This document shows, piece by piece, positions 16,031 to 24,220 of a DNA stretch of 52,829 nt. Location: NCBI GenBank assembly GCA_900756945.1, contig CAAELZ010000032.1, positions 1 to 52,829 on the forward strand, in the 5' to 3' direction. The first letter of the stretch is position 1. Every line of letters begins with the position of its first letter. This DNA is from an uncultured Collinsella sp. (GTDB lineage Bacteria; Actinomycetota; Coriobacteriia; Coriobacteriales; Coriobacteriaceae). Both the position numbers and the translations under genes were made by a program. The notes under the pieces were generated by a model. It had not been told where the DNA came from. It saw nothing but the letters and a program-made list of their open reading frames with translations, and did not search any database.

Positions 16031-17392
16031 ATGGATACTGTTCTGAGCGTTCTCTCATCGGTCTTTTGGGGCCTGCTGATGCTTTCCGTCCTCGTGTTTT
16101 TGCACGAGGGCGGCCACTTTTTGGCGGCGCGTGCCTGCGGCGTCCGTGTGACCGAGTTCTTTTTGGGTCTGCCGTGCCGCTTTGACATCCATTACACGTC
16201 GCGTCGCATTGGAACCAAGTTTGGCGTGACCCCGCTGCTGCTGGGTGGCTACGCTGCCATCTGCGGTATGGATCCGACCAATGTTTTGTGCGCCGATCGC
16301 GTGCTCGCGGCTATCTATCGTCATGGTCGCGTGACCGTGGCCGACCTTGCTGTCGAGCTCGAGCTTTCCGAGGAGGATGTGCTCGAGGCATGCGCCCTTT
16401 TGCTGGGCTGGGGCTCCATCGCGCCCTGGTATGAGGAAGGGGAGAAGCCCTCGCCGAGCTACTATCCCACCAAATATCAGACGTTGCCGCGAGACACGGC
16501 AGGCTATACCACCTTTGATGGTCGCCGTTTCGATCGCGAACATGCGACTGCCGAGGGCGATGTGTGGGAGCTGCCGTGCGGCGAGGCCGAGTTCCTTGCG
16601 CAAGAGCGCTCGCACACCTATCTTGGCCAAGGCTTTCTCAAGCGCGCCTTTATGCTGCTCGCAGGCATTATTGTCAATATCTTGACGGGCTTTTTGCTCC
16701 TTATGAGTATCTATTCCATTGCGGGTGTCACCGTGCCGATGGATACCAACGTGATCGGTCAGGTTGACGAGGGGTCTATTGCCGCCAAGGCGGGTATCGA
16801 GGGCGGTGACGCGATTCTTTCGGTTGACGGAGTATCGTGCTCTACCTGGATTGACGTTTACGATGCCATCGGCAAGGCTGCCGGTAAGGACGATATCGCC
16901 ATCGAGTACGAGCGTGACGGCAAGCAGCATTCGACCACGGTTGCGCTCAAAGAGGACGAGCGCCTAGGTGTGTATGCCTCTACGCAGGTGGTCCGTTTAG
17001 ACCCCATCACGTCGGCTCGCCTGTCGTTCTCTTACGTCGTGCAGACAGCGGAGGGCGTGATGCGCCTGCTCCAGCCGCAGCATACGATGGAGATTCTCGA
17101 TCAGTCTTCTTCGATCGTGGGTATTAGCGTTATGTCCTCACAGGCTGCTGCTGCCGGCCCTGCCACGTTCCTTTCGTTTGCCGCCCTCATTTCGTTCTCG
17201 CTGGGCTTTATGAACCTGCTGCCCATCCCACCACTCGATGGCGGCAAGCTGGTCATCGAGATCATTCAAAAGATTGCGGGCCGCGAGCTTCCGCTCAAGG
17301 TCCAGACGATTGTGAGCTATGTGGGCATCGCGCTCTTTGCGCTGCTGTTTGTCTATATGCTTCGTTCCGACATCCTTCGATTTATTCTGTAG
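16031..17392 (+). CDS. rseP: site-2 intramembrane metalloprotease (RseP/RasP type) with inserted helix-turn-helix-like region
   Basis: An M50 protease of the dxr-rseP synteny group, expected to cleave transmembrane anti-sigma or signal peptides. The zinc motif HEGGH is at residues 25-29 in the first membrane helix; the second motif, NLLPIPPLDGG, is in a C-terminal helix. A PDZ domain spans about 235-310. Between GGY (about 72-74) and the second helix (from about 205) there is an insert of roughly 110 residues. Its first part (VLAAIYRHGRVTVADLAVEL and ELSEEDVLEACALLL) looks like a winged-helix fold. The product is 453 residues, longer than usual homologs (about 350-420). ATG 16031 is preferred, although its AAGGA is 15 nt away; TTG 16016 abuts that site. 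Confidence 0.92.
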   Translation: MDTVLSVLSSVFWGLLMLSVLVFLHEGGHFLAARACGVRVTEFFLGLPCRFDIHYTSRRIGTKFGVTPLLLGGYAAICGMDPTNVLCADRVLAAIYRHGRVTVADLAVELELSEEDVLEACALLLGWGSIAPWYEEGEKPSPSYYPTKYQTLPRDTAGYTTFDGRRFDREHATAEGDVWELPCGEAEFLAQERSHTYLGQGFLKRAFMLLAGIIVNILTGFLLLMSIYSIAGVTVPMDTNVIGQVDEGSIAAKAGIEGGDAILSVDGVSCSTWIDVYDAIGKAAGKDDIAIEYERDGKQHSTTVALKEDERLGVYASTQVVRLDPITSARLSFSYVVQTAEGVMRLLQPQHTMEILDQSSSIVGISVMSSQAAAAGPATFLSFAALISFSLGFMNLLPIPPLDGGKLVIEIIQKIAGRELPLKVQTIVSYVGIALFALLFVYMLRSDILRFIL

Positions 17393-17405
17393 GGGAGTGT
17401 TTGGA

Positions 17406-18488
17406 TTGTCTTTATCCCATCCTTTGCCTCGCGAGTTGACGCGCCCCGTGCATGTGGGCGGTGTGCAGATCGGTGGCGGCGCGCCGGTGGTGGTCCAATC
17501 CATGACCTGCACCGATACCGCTGATGCCCAGGCAACGCTTGCGCAAGTGGGCGCGTTGGCGCAGGCTGGCTGCGATATCGTGCGTGTGAGCGTGCCCACC
17601 GAGGCCGCGCTTGAGGGTTTCCGCACCATCTGTGCCGAGTCTCCGGTGCCGATTGTCGCTGATATCCACTTTAACCATAAGCTCGCCATTGGTGCCGTTG
17701 AGGCCGGTGCCGCCAAGCTCCGCATCAATCCCGGCAACATTGGCGATTGGGCCAAGGTCGATGCCGTGATCGATGCCGCGGGCGCCGCTGGGTGCGCGAT
17801 TCGCATTGGCGTGAACGCGGGCTCGCTTGAGCAGGATATCGCCGAGCGCGAAGACCTCACGCAGCCCGAAAAGCTCGTGATGTCGAGCGAGCGCTTCGTC
17901 AAGCACTTTGAGGACCGCGGCTTTACGAACATTGTGCTTTCGGCCAAGGCCCATAGCGTGCAAACGACGCTCGATACTTATCGAGCCCTGTCACGTGAGA
18001 TTCCCCACGTTCCGCTTCACCTGGGCGTGACGGAGGCGGGGACCAAGCTCCAGGGCACCATCAAGAGCTCTGTAGGCTTGGGTATTTTGCTTTCCGAGGG
18101 CATTGGCGACACCATGCGTGTGTCGCTCACGGCCGATCCGGTCGAGGAGCCGCCGGTCGCCTGGGGAATTTTGCAGTCGCTGGGCCTGCGTCGCCGCGGT
18201 CCCGAGATTGTCTCGTGCCCTACGTGCGCCCGCTGTCAGGTTAACCTGATTCCTATCGCCGAGGAAGTAACCGAGCGGCTTAAGAACTATACCGCTCCGC
18301 TTTCCATCGCCGTTATGGGATGTGCCGTTAATGGCCCCGGCGAGGCTTCCGATGCCGACCTGGGCGTTGCTTGCGGACGTGGTCAGGCCTTGCTCTTTTC
18401 GCATGGCCAGATCATTGGTAAAGTAGCTGAGGACCAAATTGTCGACGCGCTTATGGCCGAGGTCGACAAGCTTATTGAGGAGAAATAA
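17406..18488 (+). CDS. ispG: 4-hydroxy-3-methylbut-2-enyl diphosphate synthase (IspG/GcpE)
   Basis: IspG is the 4Fe-4S enzyme of the penultimate MEP-pathway step. The 360-residue product matches the bacterial short form: VQSMTCTDTADAQAT near the N-terminus, IVADIHFNHKLA, LRINPGN, the cluster ligands in SCPTCARC and the third Cys in MGCAVNGPGEA. TTG 17406 lies 8 nt after GGGGAG, 13 nt beyond the rseP stop; an upstream GTG at 17397 overlaps the ribosome-binding site. It is followed immediately by proS. Confidence 0.96.
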   Translation: MSLSHPLPRELTRPVHVGGVQIGGGAPVVVQSMTCTDTADAQATLAQVGALAQAGCDIVRVSVPTEAALEGFRTICAESPVPIVADIHFNHKLAIGAVEAGAAKLRINPGNIGDWAKVDAVIDAAGAAGCAIRIGVNAGSLEQDIAEREDLTQPEKLVMSSERFVKHFEDRGFTNIVLSAKAHSVQTTLDTYRALSREIPHVPLHLGVTEAGTKLQGTIKSSVGLGILLSEGIGDTMRVSLTADPVEEPPVAWGILQSLGLRRRGPEIVSCPTCARCQVNLIPIAEEVTERLKNYTAPLSIAVMGCAVNGPGEASDADLGVACGRGQALLFSHGQIIGKVAEDQIVDALMAEVDKLIEEK

Positions 18489-20210
18489 ATGACCCGAGCA
18501 ATGTATATGTCTAAGCTCTATGCGCCGACGCTTAAAGAGGATCCGGCGGACGCCGAGCTCGCCAGTCACCGCCTGCTGCTCCGTGCCGGCATGATCCGCA
18601 AGGAGGCCGCCGGCCTGTATTCCTACCTGCCGCTTGCTTGGCGCTCGATTCGCAAGATCGAGAACATCGTGCGCGACGAGATGGACGCTGCGGGCGCTCA
18701 GGAGCTCATGATGCCCATTATGGTCGACGCCGAGCTGTGGCGTGAGTCCGGCCGTATCGATGCCTATGGCAAGGAGCTTGTGCGCTTTGACGACCGTCAT
18801 GGTCGCGAGTTCGTGCTGGGCCCCACCCACGAGGAGACCGTCACGGCCCTGGTGCGCAATGAGCTGCGTTCCTACAAGCAGCTGCCTGTCAATCTGTACC
18901 ACATTCAGGACAAGTTCCGCGACGAGTTCCGCCCTCGCTTTGGCCTGATGCGCGGTCGCGAGTTCATCATGAAGGACGCCTACAGCTTCTCCGCCACGCA
19001 GGAGAGTCTGCAGGAGGAGTACGACAAGATGAAGCAGGCCTACGCCAACATCTGCGAGCGCTGCTACATCAAGGCTCTGCCCGTTGTCGCTGACTCCGGC
19101 GAGATCGGTGGCGATACCTCCGTCGAGTACATGGCTTTGGCCGACGCCGGCGAGGCTTCGCTGGTCTACTGCGACGATTGCGGCTTTGCTGCCGATGACG
19201 AGGCGGCAAGCACCAAGGTCGTCGTGACCGAGGGCCCCGGCGACGGTACGCTCACCAAGGTCGAGACTCCGGGCATGGGAACCATCGAGGCCGTTGCCAA
19301 GTTCTTTGGCTTCCCCGAGAACGGTACGCGAAAGTCGCTGGCGTTGATCGATGCCGAGGGCAAGCCAGTCGTGGCCATTGTCCCGGGCGACCACGAGCTC
19401 AATGACTGCAAGGCCGAGCACGTCTTTGGCAAGGGCTATCGCATGATGACCGACGAGGAGCTCCAGACCTACGGTCTGCACAAGGGCTTTATCGGACCGG
19501 TTAACTTGCCCGAGGGCATCCGTCTGGTGTGCGACGAGAGCCTGCGCGAGTCCAAGCAGTGGGTCTGCGGTGCCAACGAGGTCGATTATCACTTTACCGG
19601 TGCCTGCCCCGAGCGCGACTTTACCGTCGATGAGTGGGCAGATCTGGTCACCGTCGTTGCCGGCGATCCCTGCCCGCACTGCGGCAAGCCGCTCTCTGCT
19701 GCCCGCGGCATCGAGGTCTCTCAGGTGTTCCAGCTGGGCACCAAGTACTCCGAGGCCATGGGTGCCACCTTTATGGACGAGGACGGCAAGGAGAAGCCGC
19801 TTATCATGGGTTGCTACGGCGTTGGTGTGTCCCGCTCGCTTGCTGCCGTCGTGGAGCAGCACAACGACGAACACGGCATCGTCTGGCCGGTCTCCGTTGC
19901 CCCGTACGAGGTCGCGGTGATTCCGCTCGATCCCAAGAAGGAGGAGTGCGCTAACGTTTGCGACCAAATCGTCGAGGGCCTGTGCGCCGAGGGTATCGAG
20001 GTTGTCGTCGATGACCGTGACGAGCGTCCCGGCTTTAAGTTTGCCGATAACGACCTCATGGGCTTCCCGTATCAGGTCGTTCTGGGTAAGCGTGGCCTCA
20101 AGAATGGTACTGTGGAGCTCAAGGACCGTGCCACGGGCGAGCGTGAGGACGTGGCGATCGACGAGGTCGTCGCCAAGATTGCCGAGCTTGTTAAGGCGGC
20201 CCGCCGTTAA
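18489..20210 (+). CDS. proS: prolyl-tRNA synthetase (bacterial type)
   Basis: A class II aminoacyl-tRNA synthetase that charges tRNA-Pro. The 573-residue product has the class II motifs (GLYSYLPLAWRSIRKIE, then FRDEFRPRFGLMRGREF with motif 2). A YbaK-like editing insert occupies about residues 230-390 and contains KSLALIDAEGKPVVAIVPGD. GVSRSLAAVVEQHND is motif 3, and an anticodon-binding domain ends the protein. It starts with ATG directly after the ispG stop. The order rseP-(ispG)-proS is also seen in Firmicutes; polC does not follow. The unit ends at a terminator. Confidence 0.98.
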   Translation: MTRAMYMSKLYAPTLKEDPADAELASHRLLLRAGMIRKEAAGLYSYLPLAWRSIRKIENIVRDEMDAAGAQELMMPIMVDAELWRESGRIDAYGKELVRFDDRHGREFVLGPTHEETVTALVRNELRSYKQLPVNLYHIQDKFRDEFRPRFGLMRGREFIMKDAYSFSATQESLQEEYDKMKQAYANICERCYIKALPVVADSGEIGGDTSVEYMALADAGEASLVYCDDCGFAADDEAASTKVVVTEGPGDGTLTKVETPGMGTIEAVAKFFGFPENGTRKSLALIDAEGKPVVAIVPGDHELNDCKAEHVFGKGYRMMTDEELQTYGLHKGFIGPVNLPEGIRLVCDESLRESKQWVCGANEVDYHFTGACPERDFTVDEWADLVTVVAGDPCPHCGKPLSAARGIEVSQVFQLGTKYSEAMGATFMDEDGKEKPLIMGCYGVGVSRSLAAVVEQHNDEHGIVWPVSVAPYEVAVIPLDPKKEECANVCDQIVEGLCAEGIEVVVDDRDERPGFKFADNDLMGFPYQVVLGKRGLKNGTVELKDRATGEREDVAIDEVVAKIAELVKAARR

Positions 20211-20241
20211 TCGACGTTTCTGCTATTAGATGTAATTGCGG

Positions 20242-20287
20242 GACTGCTCCGTATCTCTCTTAGGAAGAGATGCGGAGTAGTCTATTT
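20242..20287 (+). terminator. intrinsic terminator after proS
   Basis: A 17-bp stem with two wobble pairs (GACTGCTCCGTATCTCT against AGAGATGCGGAGTAGTC, 20242-20282) is followed by TATTTT. Confidence 0.92.
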
Positions 20288-20316
20288 TGTTGCGTGAATA
20301 AACTCGATGGGTAAAG

Positions 20317-20352
20317 GAAAACCCCACAGCCCATATGAGCTGCGGGGTTTTC
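20317..20352. terminator. bidirectional terminator between proS and the kinase gene
   Basis: GAAAACCCCACAGC (20317-20330) and GCTGCGGGGTTTTC (20339-20352) form a long stem with one internal mismatch. A/T tracts on both sides allow it to stop transcripts from either strand, closing the minus-strand kinase unit and backing up the proS terminator. Confidence 0.88.
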
Positions 20353-20386
20353 TTGTGCCTCCGATGCGAAATAAATCGCTCAGATA

Positions 20387-21151
20387 TTACTGATAATCGA
20401 CGACGTCGATCCAGTTCTTCAGGAACTCATCGTTCACGTTGCGCTTACGAGCGAGCTCGGAAGCGGCGACGATGCTCGTCCACTGACGCACGACCTGCAT
20501 GGGCATGTCGGCGCGGTCGCAGTAGAGCTCCAGGTAGGCCTCAGCCTGATCCTTGCTGTTGAGGGCGAAGAGCAGGTAGGTGGTGGCAACGTCGGCAGCA
20601 GGGGAGCCCTGGGTGGCGTGTGCCCAGTCGCACACATAGAGCTGGCCGTCGTCGCCGACGATGACGTTGGAGGGGTTGAAGTCGCCGTGGCAGACCTTGA
20701 ACTCCTTGGTCATTCCGTCCAGACGCTCCTGAAGGTTGTAGCGCGTGGTGGCATTGAGCTGATCAAGGCTGTCGATCATGCGGGCGAACTTGTCGCGCTG
20801 ACGGTTGAGCAGCGGGGAGGTGTAGCCGTGGATCTCGATCTGGAGGTCGACGAACATCTCGAGATACTCACCAAAGCGCTGGGGCTCGGCAGTCATCTTC
20901 TCGGCAAGGGTGGTGCCCGGAACCTTCTCGGTCACGAGCGCCCAGCCGTTGGCGTTCTCGAGCTGGGAAACCTCGAGAGCCTTGGGGCTGCGGATGCCGC
21001 ACTCATTGATGCGGGCAAGATTCAAAGCCTCGTTGAACACGTCGGAGACAGGCTTGGTCTCGTTAAAGACCTTGACGATCTTGTCGCCCAGGTCGTAAAC
21101 GACCTTGTTGCCACGGCGGACGAGCTCGGTCTTGGAATCGGGTAGCAGCAT
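20387..21151 (-). CDS. aminoglycoside phosphotransferase-fold small-molecule kinase
   Basis: A 254-residue protein with the eukaryotic-like/APH kinase fold. The N-terminal lobe shows NKVVYDLGDKIVKVFNE with the probable ATP-binding Lys; VTEKVPGTTLAE is the hinge region. The catalytic loop CHGDFNPSNV follows the H-x-D-x4-N pattern, and YVCDWAHA supplies the metal-binding Asp. The substrate cannot be read from the sequence. Resistance to an aminoglycoside is possible but not indicated; choline, thiamine or sugar kinases share the fold. AAAGGA lies 8 nt before the ATG. It lies downstream of adhE on the same strand, separated by a hairpin, so weak cotranscription is possible. Confidence 0.88.
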   Translation of the reverse strand: MLLPDSKTELVRRGNKVVYDLGDKIVKVFNETKPVSDVFNEALNLARINECGIRSPKALEVSQLENANGWALVTEKVPGTTLAEKMTAEPQRFGEYLEMFVDLQIEIHGYTSPLLNRQRDKFARMIDSLDQLNATTRYNLQERLDGMTKEFKVCHGDFNPSNVIVGDDGQLYVCDWAHATQGSPAADVATTYLLFALNSKDQAEAYLELYCDRADMPMQVVRQWTSIVAASELARKRNVNDEFLKNWIDVVDYQ

Positions 21152-21183
21152 GGTTGCATCCTTTCAACGATGCGATAGAAGCG

Positions 21184-21222
21184 ACGGCGGGGGTGTGTGA
21201 AACACCCGTGCACCCCCGCCGT
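21184..21222 (-). terminator. hairpin between adhE and the kinase gene
   Basis: ACGGCGGGGGTG (21184-21195) and CACCCCCGCCGT (21211-21222) form a perfect 12-bp GC-rich stem. In the adhE direction no T tract follows, so it may be a leaky terminator, an RNA 3'-end stabiliser or a processing site rather than a full stop. Confidence 0.6.
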
Positions 21223-21239
21223 TAAAAACCGTGCTAAAA

Positions 21240-23888
21240 CTAGCAGACGGCGTAGTCCTGAGGCTCGCGGCCGTAGTAGGCGTCCAGGTAGAGCTCCTTG
21301 ATCTCGCTCATGAGCGGGTAGCGCGGGTTTGCGCCGGTGCACTGGTCGTTGAATGCCTGCTCGGTCATCTCGTCGAGGGTGTCGAGGAAGTACTGCTCGT
21401 CAACACCGTAGTCGGCGATGGTCTTCTTGACGCCGATGAAGTCCTTGAGCTCCTCGAGCTTCGTGATGAAGTTCTCGAAGACCTCCTTGTCGTCCTTGCC
21501 CTCGATGCCGCAGTACTTGGCCATCTCGGCGTAGTTGTGCAGCGCGTTGGGGTAAGGATACTGGGAGAAGGTACCCATCTTGACGGGAGCCTCGGCGGCG
21601 TTGTAGCGCATAACGCGGGTCAGGATGACGGCGTTGGCGAGGCCGTGGGGCAGGTGATGGAAGGCGCCGAGCTTGTGAGCCATGGAGTGGTTGAGGCCCA
21701 GGAAGGCGTTGGCGAAGGCCATGCCGGCCATGCAAGAGGCGTTGTGCATCTCCTCGCGGGCATGCGGGTCCTTGGCGCCGTTCGTGAAGCTGGAGGGCAG
21801 GTTCTCGAAGACGAGCTTAGCAGCGCGCTCGGAGAGGCCCTTGGTGTAGTCGGAAGCCATGATGGAGACGTAGGACTCGATGGCGTGGGTCATGACGTCG
21901 ATGCCGGAGGCAGCGGTCAGGCCGCGCGGGGCGGTCATGCAGTTGTCGGCGTCGACGATAGCCATGTTGGGGAGCAGCGCGTAGTCGGCGAGCGGCCACT
22001 TGATGCCGGTCTCCTTGTCGGTGATGATGGCGAACGGCGTGCACTCGGAGCCGGTACCCGAAGAGGTCGGGACGGCGACGAAGTAGGCCTTCTTGCCCAT
22101 CTCGGGGAAAGTGAAGATACGCTTGCGGATGTCCATGAAGTCCATGGCCATGTCCTCAAACTTGCACTCGGGGTGCTCGTACATCATCCACATGATCTTG
22201 CCGGCGTCCATAGCGGAGCCACCGCCGACGGCGATGATGACGTCCGGCTCAAAGAGAGCCATCTGCTTGGCGCCGCGACGTGCGCACTGCAGCGACGGAT
22301 CGGGCTCGACGTCGTAGAAGCAGTCGTGGGCGATGCCCATCTCGTCGAGCTTGGCCTCGATGGCGCGGGTGTTGCCATTCTTGAAGAGGAACTGGTCGGT
22401 GACGATGAAGGCACGCTTCTTGCCCATGACGGTACCGAGCTCGTCGAGGGCGACGGGCGTGGAACCCTTCTTGAAGTAGACCTTCTCGGGAGCGCGGAAC
22501 CACAGCATGTTCTCACGGCGCTCGGCCACAGTCTTAACGTTGATCAAGTGCTTCACCCCAACGTTCTCGGAGACGGAGTTGCCGCCCCAGGAGCCGCAGC
22601 CCAGGGTCAGAGACGGCTTCATGCCAAAGTTGTACAGGTCACCGATGCCGCCGTGCGAGGACGGGGTATTGATGACGATACGGCAGGCCTTCATGACGTG
22701 CTCGAACAGGCTGATCTTCTCGGCCTGGGCGGGGTGCACGTACAGAGAGGCGGTGTGGCCCGGGCCACCGGCGAGCACCAGGTGCTCGGCCTTGTCGACG
22801 GCCTCCTGGAAGTCCTTGGCGTGGTACATGGCCAGGACCGGGGAGAGCTTCTCGTGGGAGAACTCCTCCTTGGCGGGGTCGGTGGAGGTGACCTCGGCGA
22901 TCAGGATCTTGGTCTTGGCGGGAACCTCGATGCCTGCGAGCTCGGCGATCTTGGCGGCAGCCATGCCGGGGATGCGGTGGTCGAGAGCGCCGTTCTTGAA
23001 CATGGCGGCACGCAGGGCCTCCATCTCGGCACCCTGCTTGACGAAGTAGCAGCCGCGCTTCTGGAACTCGGCCTTAACCTGGTCATAGATGGTGTCGATG
23101 ACGGTCACGGACTGCTCGGAAGCGCAGATCATGCCGTTGTCGAAGGTCTTGGAGTGGATGATGGAGTTGACGGCGAGCAGCACGTCGGCGGTGTCGTCGA
23201 TGATGACCGGGGTGTTACCGGCGCCAACGCCCAGGGCGGGCTTGCCCGAGGAGTAGGCGGCCTTGACCATGCCCGGGCCACCGGTGGCGAGGATGATGTC
23301 GACGTCGCGCATGACCATGTTGGTCAGCTCGATGGAGGGGACATCGACCCAGCCGATGATGCCCTCGGGGGCGCCGGCCTTGACGGCGGCGTCGAGCACG
23401 AGCTTGGCGGCGGCGATGGTGCACTTGGCGGCTGCCGGGTGCGGGGAGATGATGATGCCGTTGCGGGTCTTCAGGCTGATCAGCGTCTTGAAGATCGCAG
23501 TGGAGGTGGGGTTGGTCGTCGGGATGACGGCGCCCACGATGCCGATGGGCTCGGCGATCTTGGTGATGCCGTAGGCCTCGTCGCGCTCCAGGACACCACA
23601 GGTCTTGGTGTTCTTGTAAGCGTTGTAGATGTACTCTGCGGCGTAGTGGTTCTTGATGACCTTGTCCTCAAGAACGCCGCGGCCGGTCTCCTCGATGGCC
23701 ATCTTCGCCAACGGGATACGAGCCTTGTTGGCGGCCATGGCGGCCTCATAGAAGATCTTGTCGACCTGCTCCTGCGTGTACGTAGCAAAAAGCGCCTGGG
23801 CCTCTCGCATCTGAGCGAGCTTAGCCTCAAGCGCCTCTACGTTGTCCACAATTGCGGGAGTAGTGTTTTCCGGTGACTTTTTCACCAT
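21240..23888 (-). CDS. adhE: bifunctional acetaldehyde-CoA/alcohol dehydrogenase
   Basis: AdhE reduces acetyl-CoA through acetaldehyde to ethanol, regenerating NAD+ in fermentation. At 882 residues it is full-length (E. coli 891). The N-terminal aldehyde dehydrogenase half (about 1-445) includes GPGHTASLYVHP and the catalytic Cys in NGMICASEQS. The linker and the C-terminal iron alcohol dehydrogenase half (about 460-882) include GGGSAMDAGKIMW and the iron-binding His in HSMAHKLGAFHHLPHG. Codons are strongly biased to GC-ending forms, as in a highly expressed gene. AAGGAG precedes the ATG. Upstream lie an extended -10 and two operator-like palindromes. Confidence 0.98.
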   Translation of the reverse strand: MVKKSPENTTPAIVDNVEALEAKLAQMREAQALFATYTQEQVDKIFYEAAMAANKARIPLAKMAIEETGRGVLEDKVIKNHYAAEYIYNAYKNTKTCGVLERDEAYGITKIAEPIGIVGAVIPTTNPTSTAIFKTLISLKTRNGIIISPHPAAAKCTIAAAKLVLDAAVKAGAPEGIIGWVDVPSIELTNMVMRDVDIILATGGPGMVKAAYSSGKPALGVGAGNTPVIIDDTADVLLAVNSIIHSKTFDNGMICASEQSVTVIDTIYDQVKAEFQKRGCYFVKQGAEMEALRAAMFKNGALDHRIPGMAAAKIAELAGIEVPAKTKILIAEVTSTDPAKEEFSHEKLSPVLAMYHAKDFQEAVDKAEHLVLAGGPGHTASLYVHPAQAEKISLFEHVMKACRIVINTPSSHGGIGDLYNFGMKPSLTLGCGSWGGNSVSENVGVKHLINVKTVAERRENMLWFRAPEKVYFKKGSTPVALDELGTVMGKKRAFIVTDQFLFKNGNTRAIEAKLDEMGIAHDCFYDVEPDPSLQCARRGAKQMALFEPDVIIAVGGGSAMDAGKIMWMMYEHPECKFEDMAMDFMDIRKRIFTFPEMGKKAYFVAVPTSSGTGSECTPFAIITDKETGIKWPLADYALLPNMAIVDADNCMTAPRGLTAASGIDVMTHAIESYVSIMASDYTKGLSERAAKLVFENLPSSFTNGAKDPHAREEMHNASCMAGMAFANAFLGLNHSMAHKLGAFHHLPHGLANAVILTRVMRYNAAEAPVKMGTFSQYPYPNALHNYAEMAKYCGIEGKDDKEVFENFITKLEELKDFIGVKKTIADYGVDEQYFLDTLDEMTEQAFNDQCTGANPRYPLMSEIKELYLDAYYGREPQDYAVC

Positions 23889-23928
23889 TTGTGTCTCCTT
23901 GCGATCGGAGATTTACCCTACGTCTTGC

Positions 23929-23937
23929 ATGATAGCA
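23929..23937 (-). promoter_or_regulatory. adhE extended -10 promoter element
   Basis: Read on the minus strand this is TGCTATCAT, an extended -10, 40 nt before the adhE ATG. The expected -35 position has no good hexamer. The element lies within an inverted repeat, TCTTGC/GCAAGA (23923-23928 and 23935-23940). Confidence 0.5.
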
Positions 23938-23980
23938 AGAAATTATTCGGGGAACGGTAAGATTCCCGTAAAAGGCATAC

Positions 23981-24010
23981 TAAAACGCTTCAATCAACTG
24001 AAACGTTTCA
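23981..24010. promoter_or_regulatory. tandem LacI/CcpA-like operators upstream of adhE
   Basis: TGAAACGTTTCA (23999-24010) is a perfect 12-bp palindrome with the central CG typical of LacI-family operators. TAAAACGCTTCA (23981-23992) matches it at 10 of 12 positions, 18 bp away centre to centre. They sit about 60-85 bp upstream of the expected adhE transcription start. The binding protein is unknown. Confidence 0.5.
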
Positions 24011-24044
24011 ACTATAACTATCTGCCTATTGCATTGCCCCGCTC

Positions 24045-24079
24045 ATTGGGGACAGACTTACATGAGTGCTTTCACTCAT
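24045..24079 (+). repeat. REP element, left copy
   Basis: ATTGGGGACAGACTTAC is followed by the hairpin ATGAGTG-CTTT-CACTCAT (24062-24079). It is an inverted copy of 25063-25097, with 33 of 35 positions identical. A REP upstream of a RAYT gene is the usual arrangement. Confidence 0.8.
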
Positions 24080-24220
24080 TTGTGACAGACATGGATTTGT
24101 CATTTTGCCGTTCTGGGCCTGTTTTTGGCGCAGATTGGATATAAATAGGTCACAGGCTCAGCATTTCGCGTTCCTTCTCTCCTTTTAGGTGTTGCCTGTA
24201 CGGCTTTGAAAGGAGAGACC

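Noticed and set aside
21231..23876. 881-residue open frame antisense to adhE
   Set aside because: Mirror of the biased codons of adhE; repetitive Val/Gly/Leu/Asp composition, no recognisable domain.
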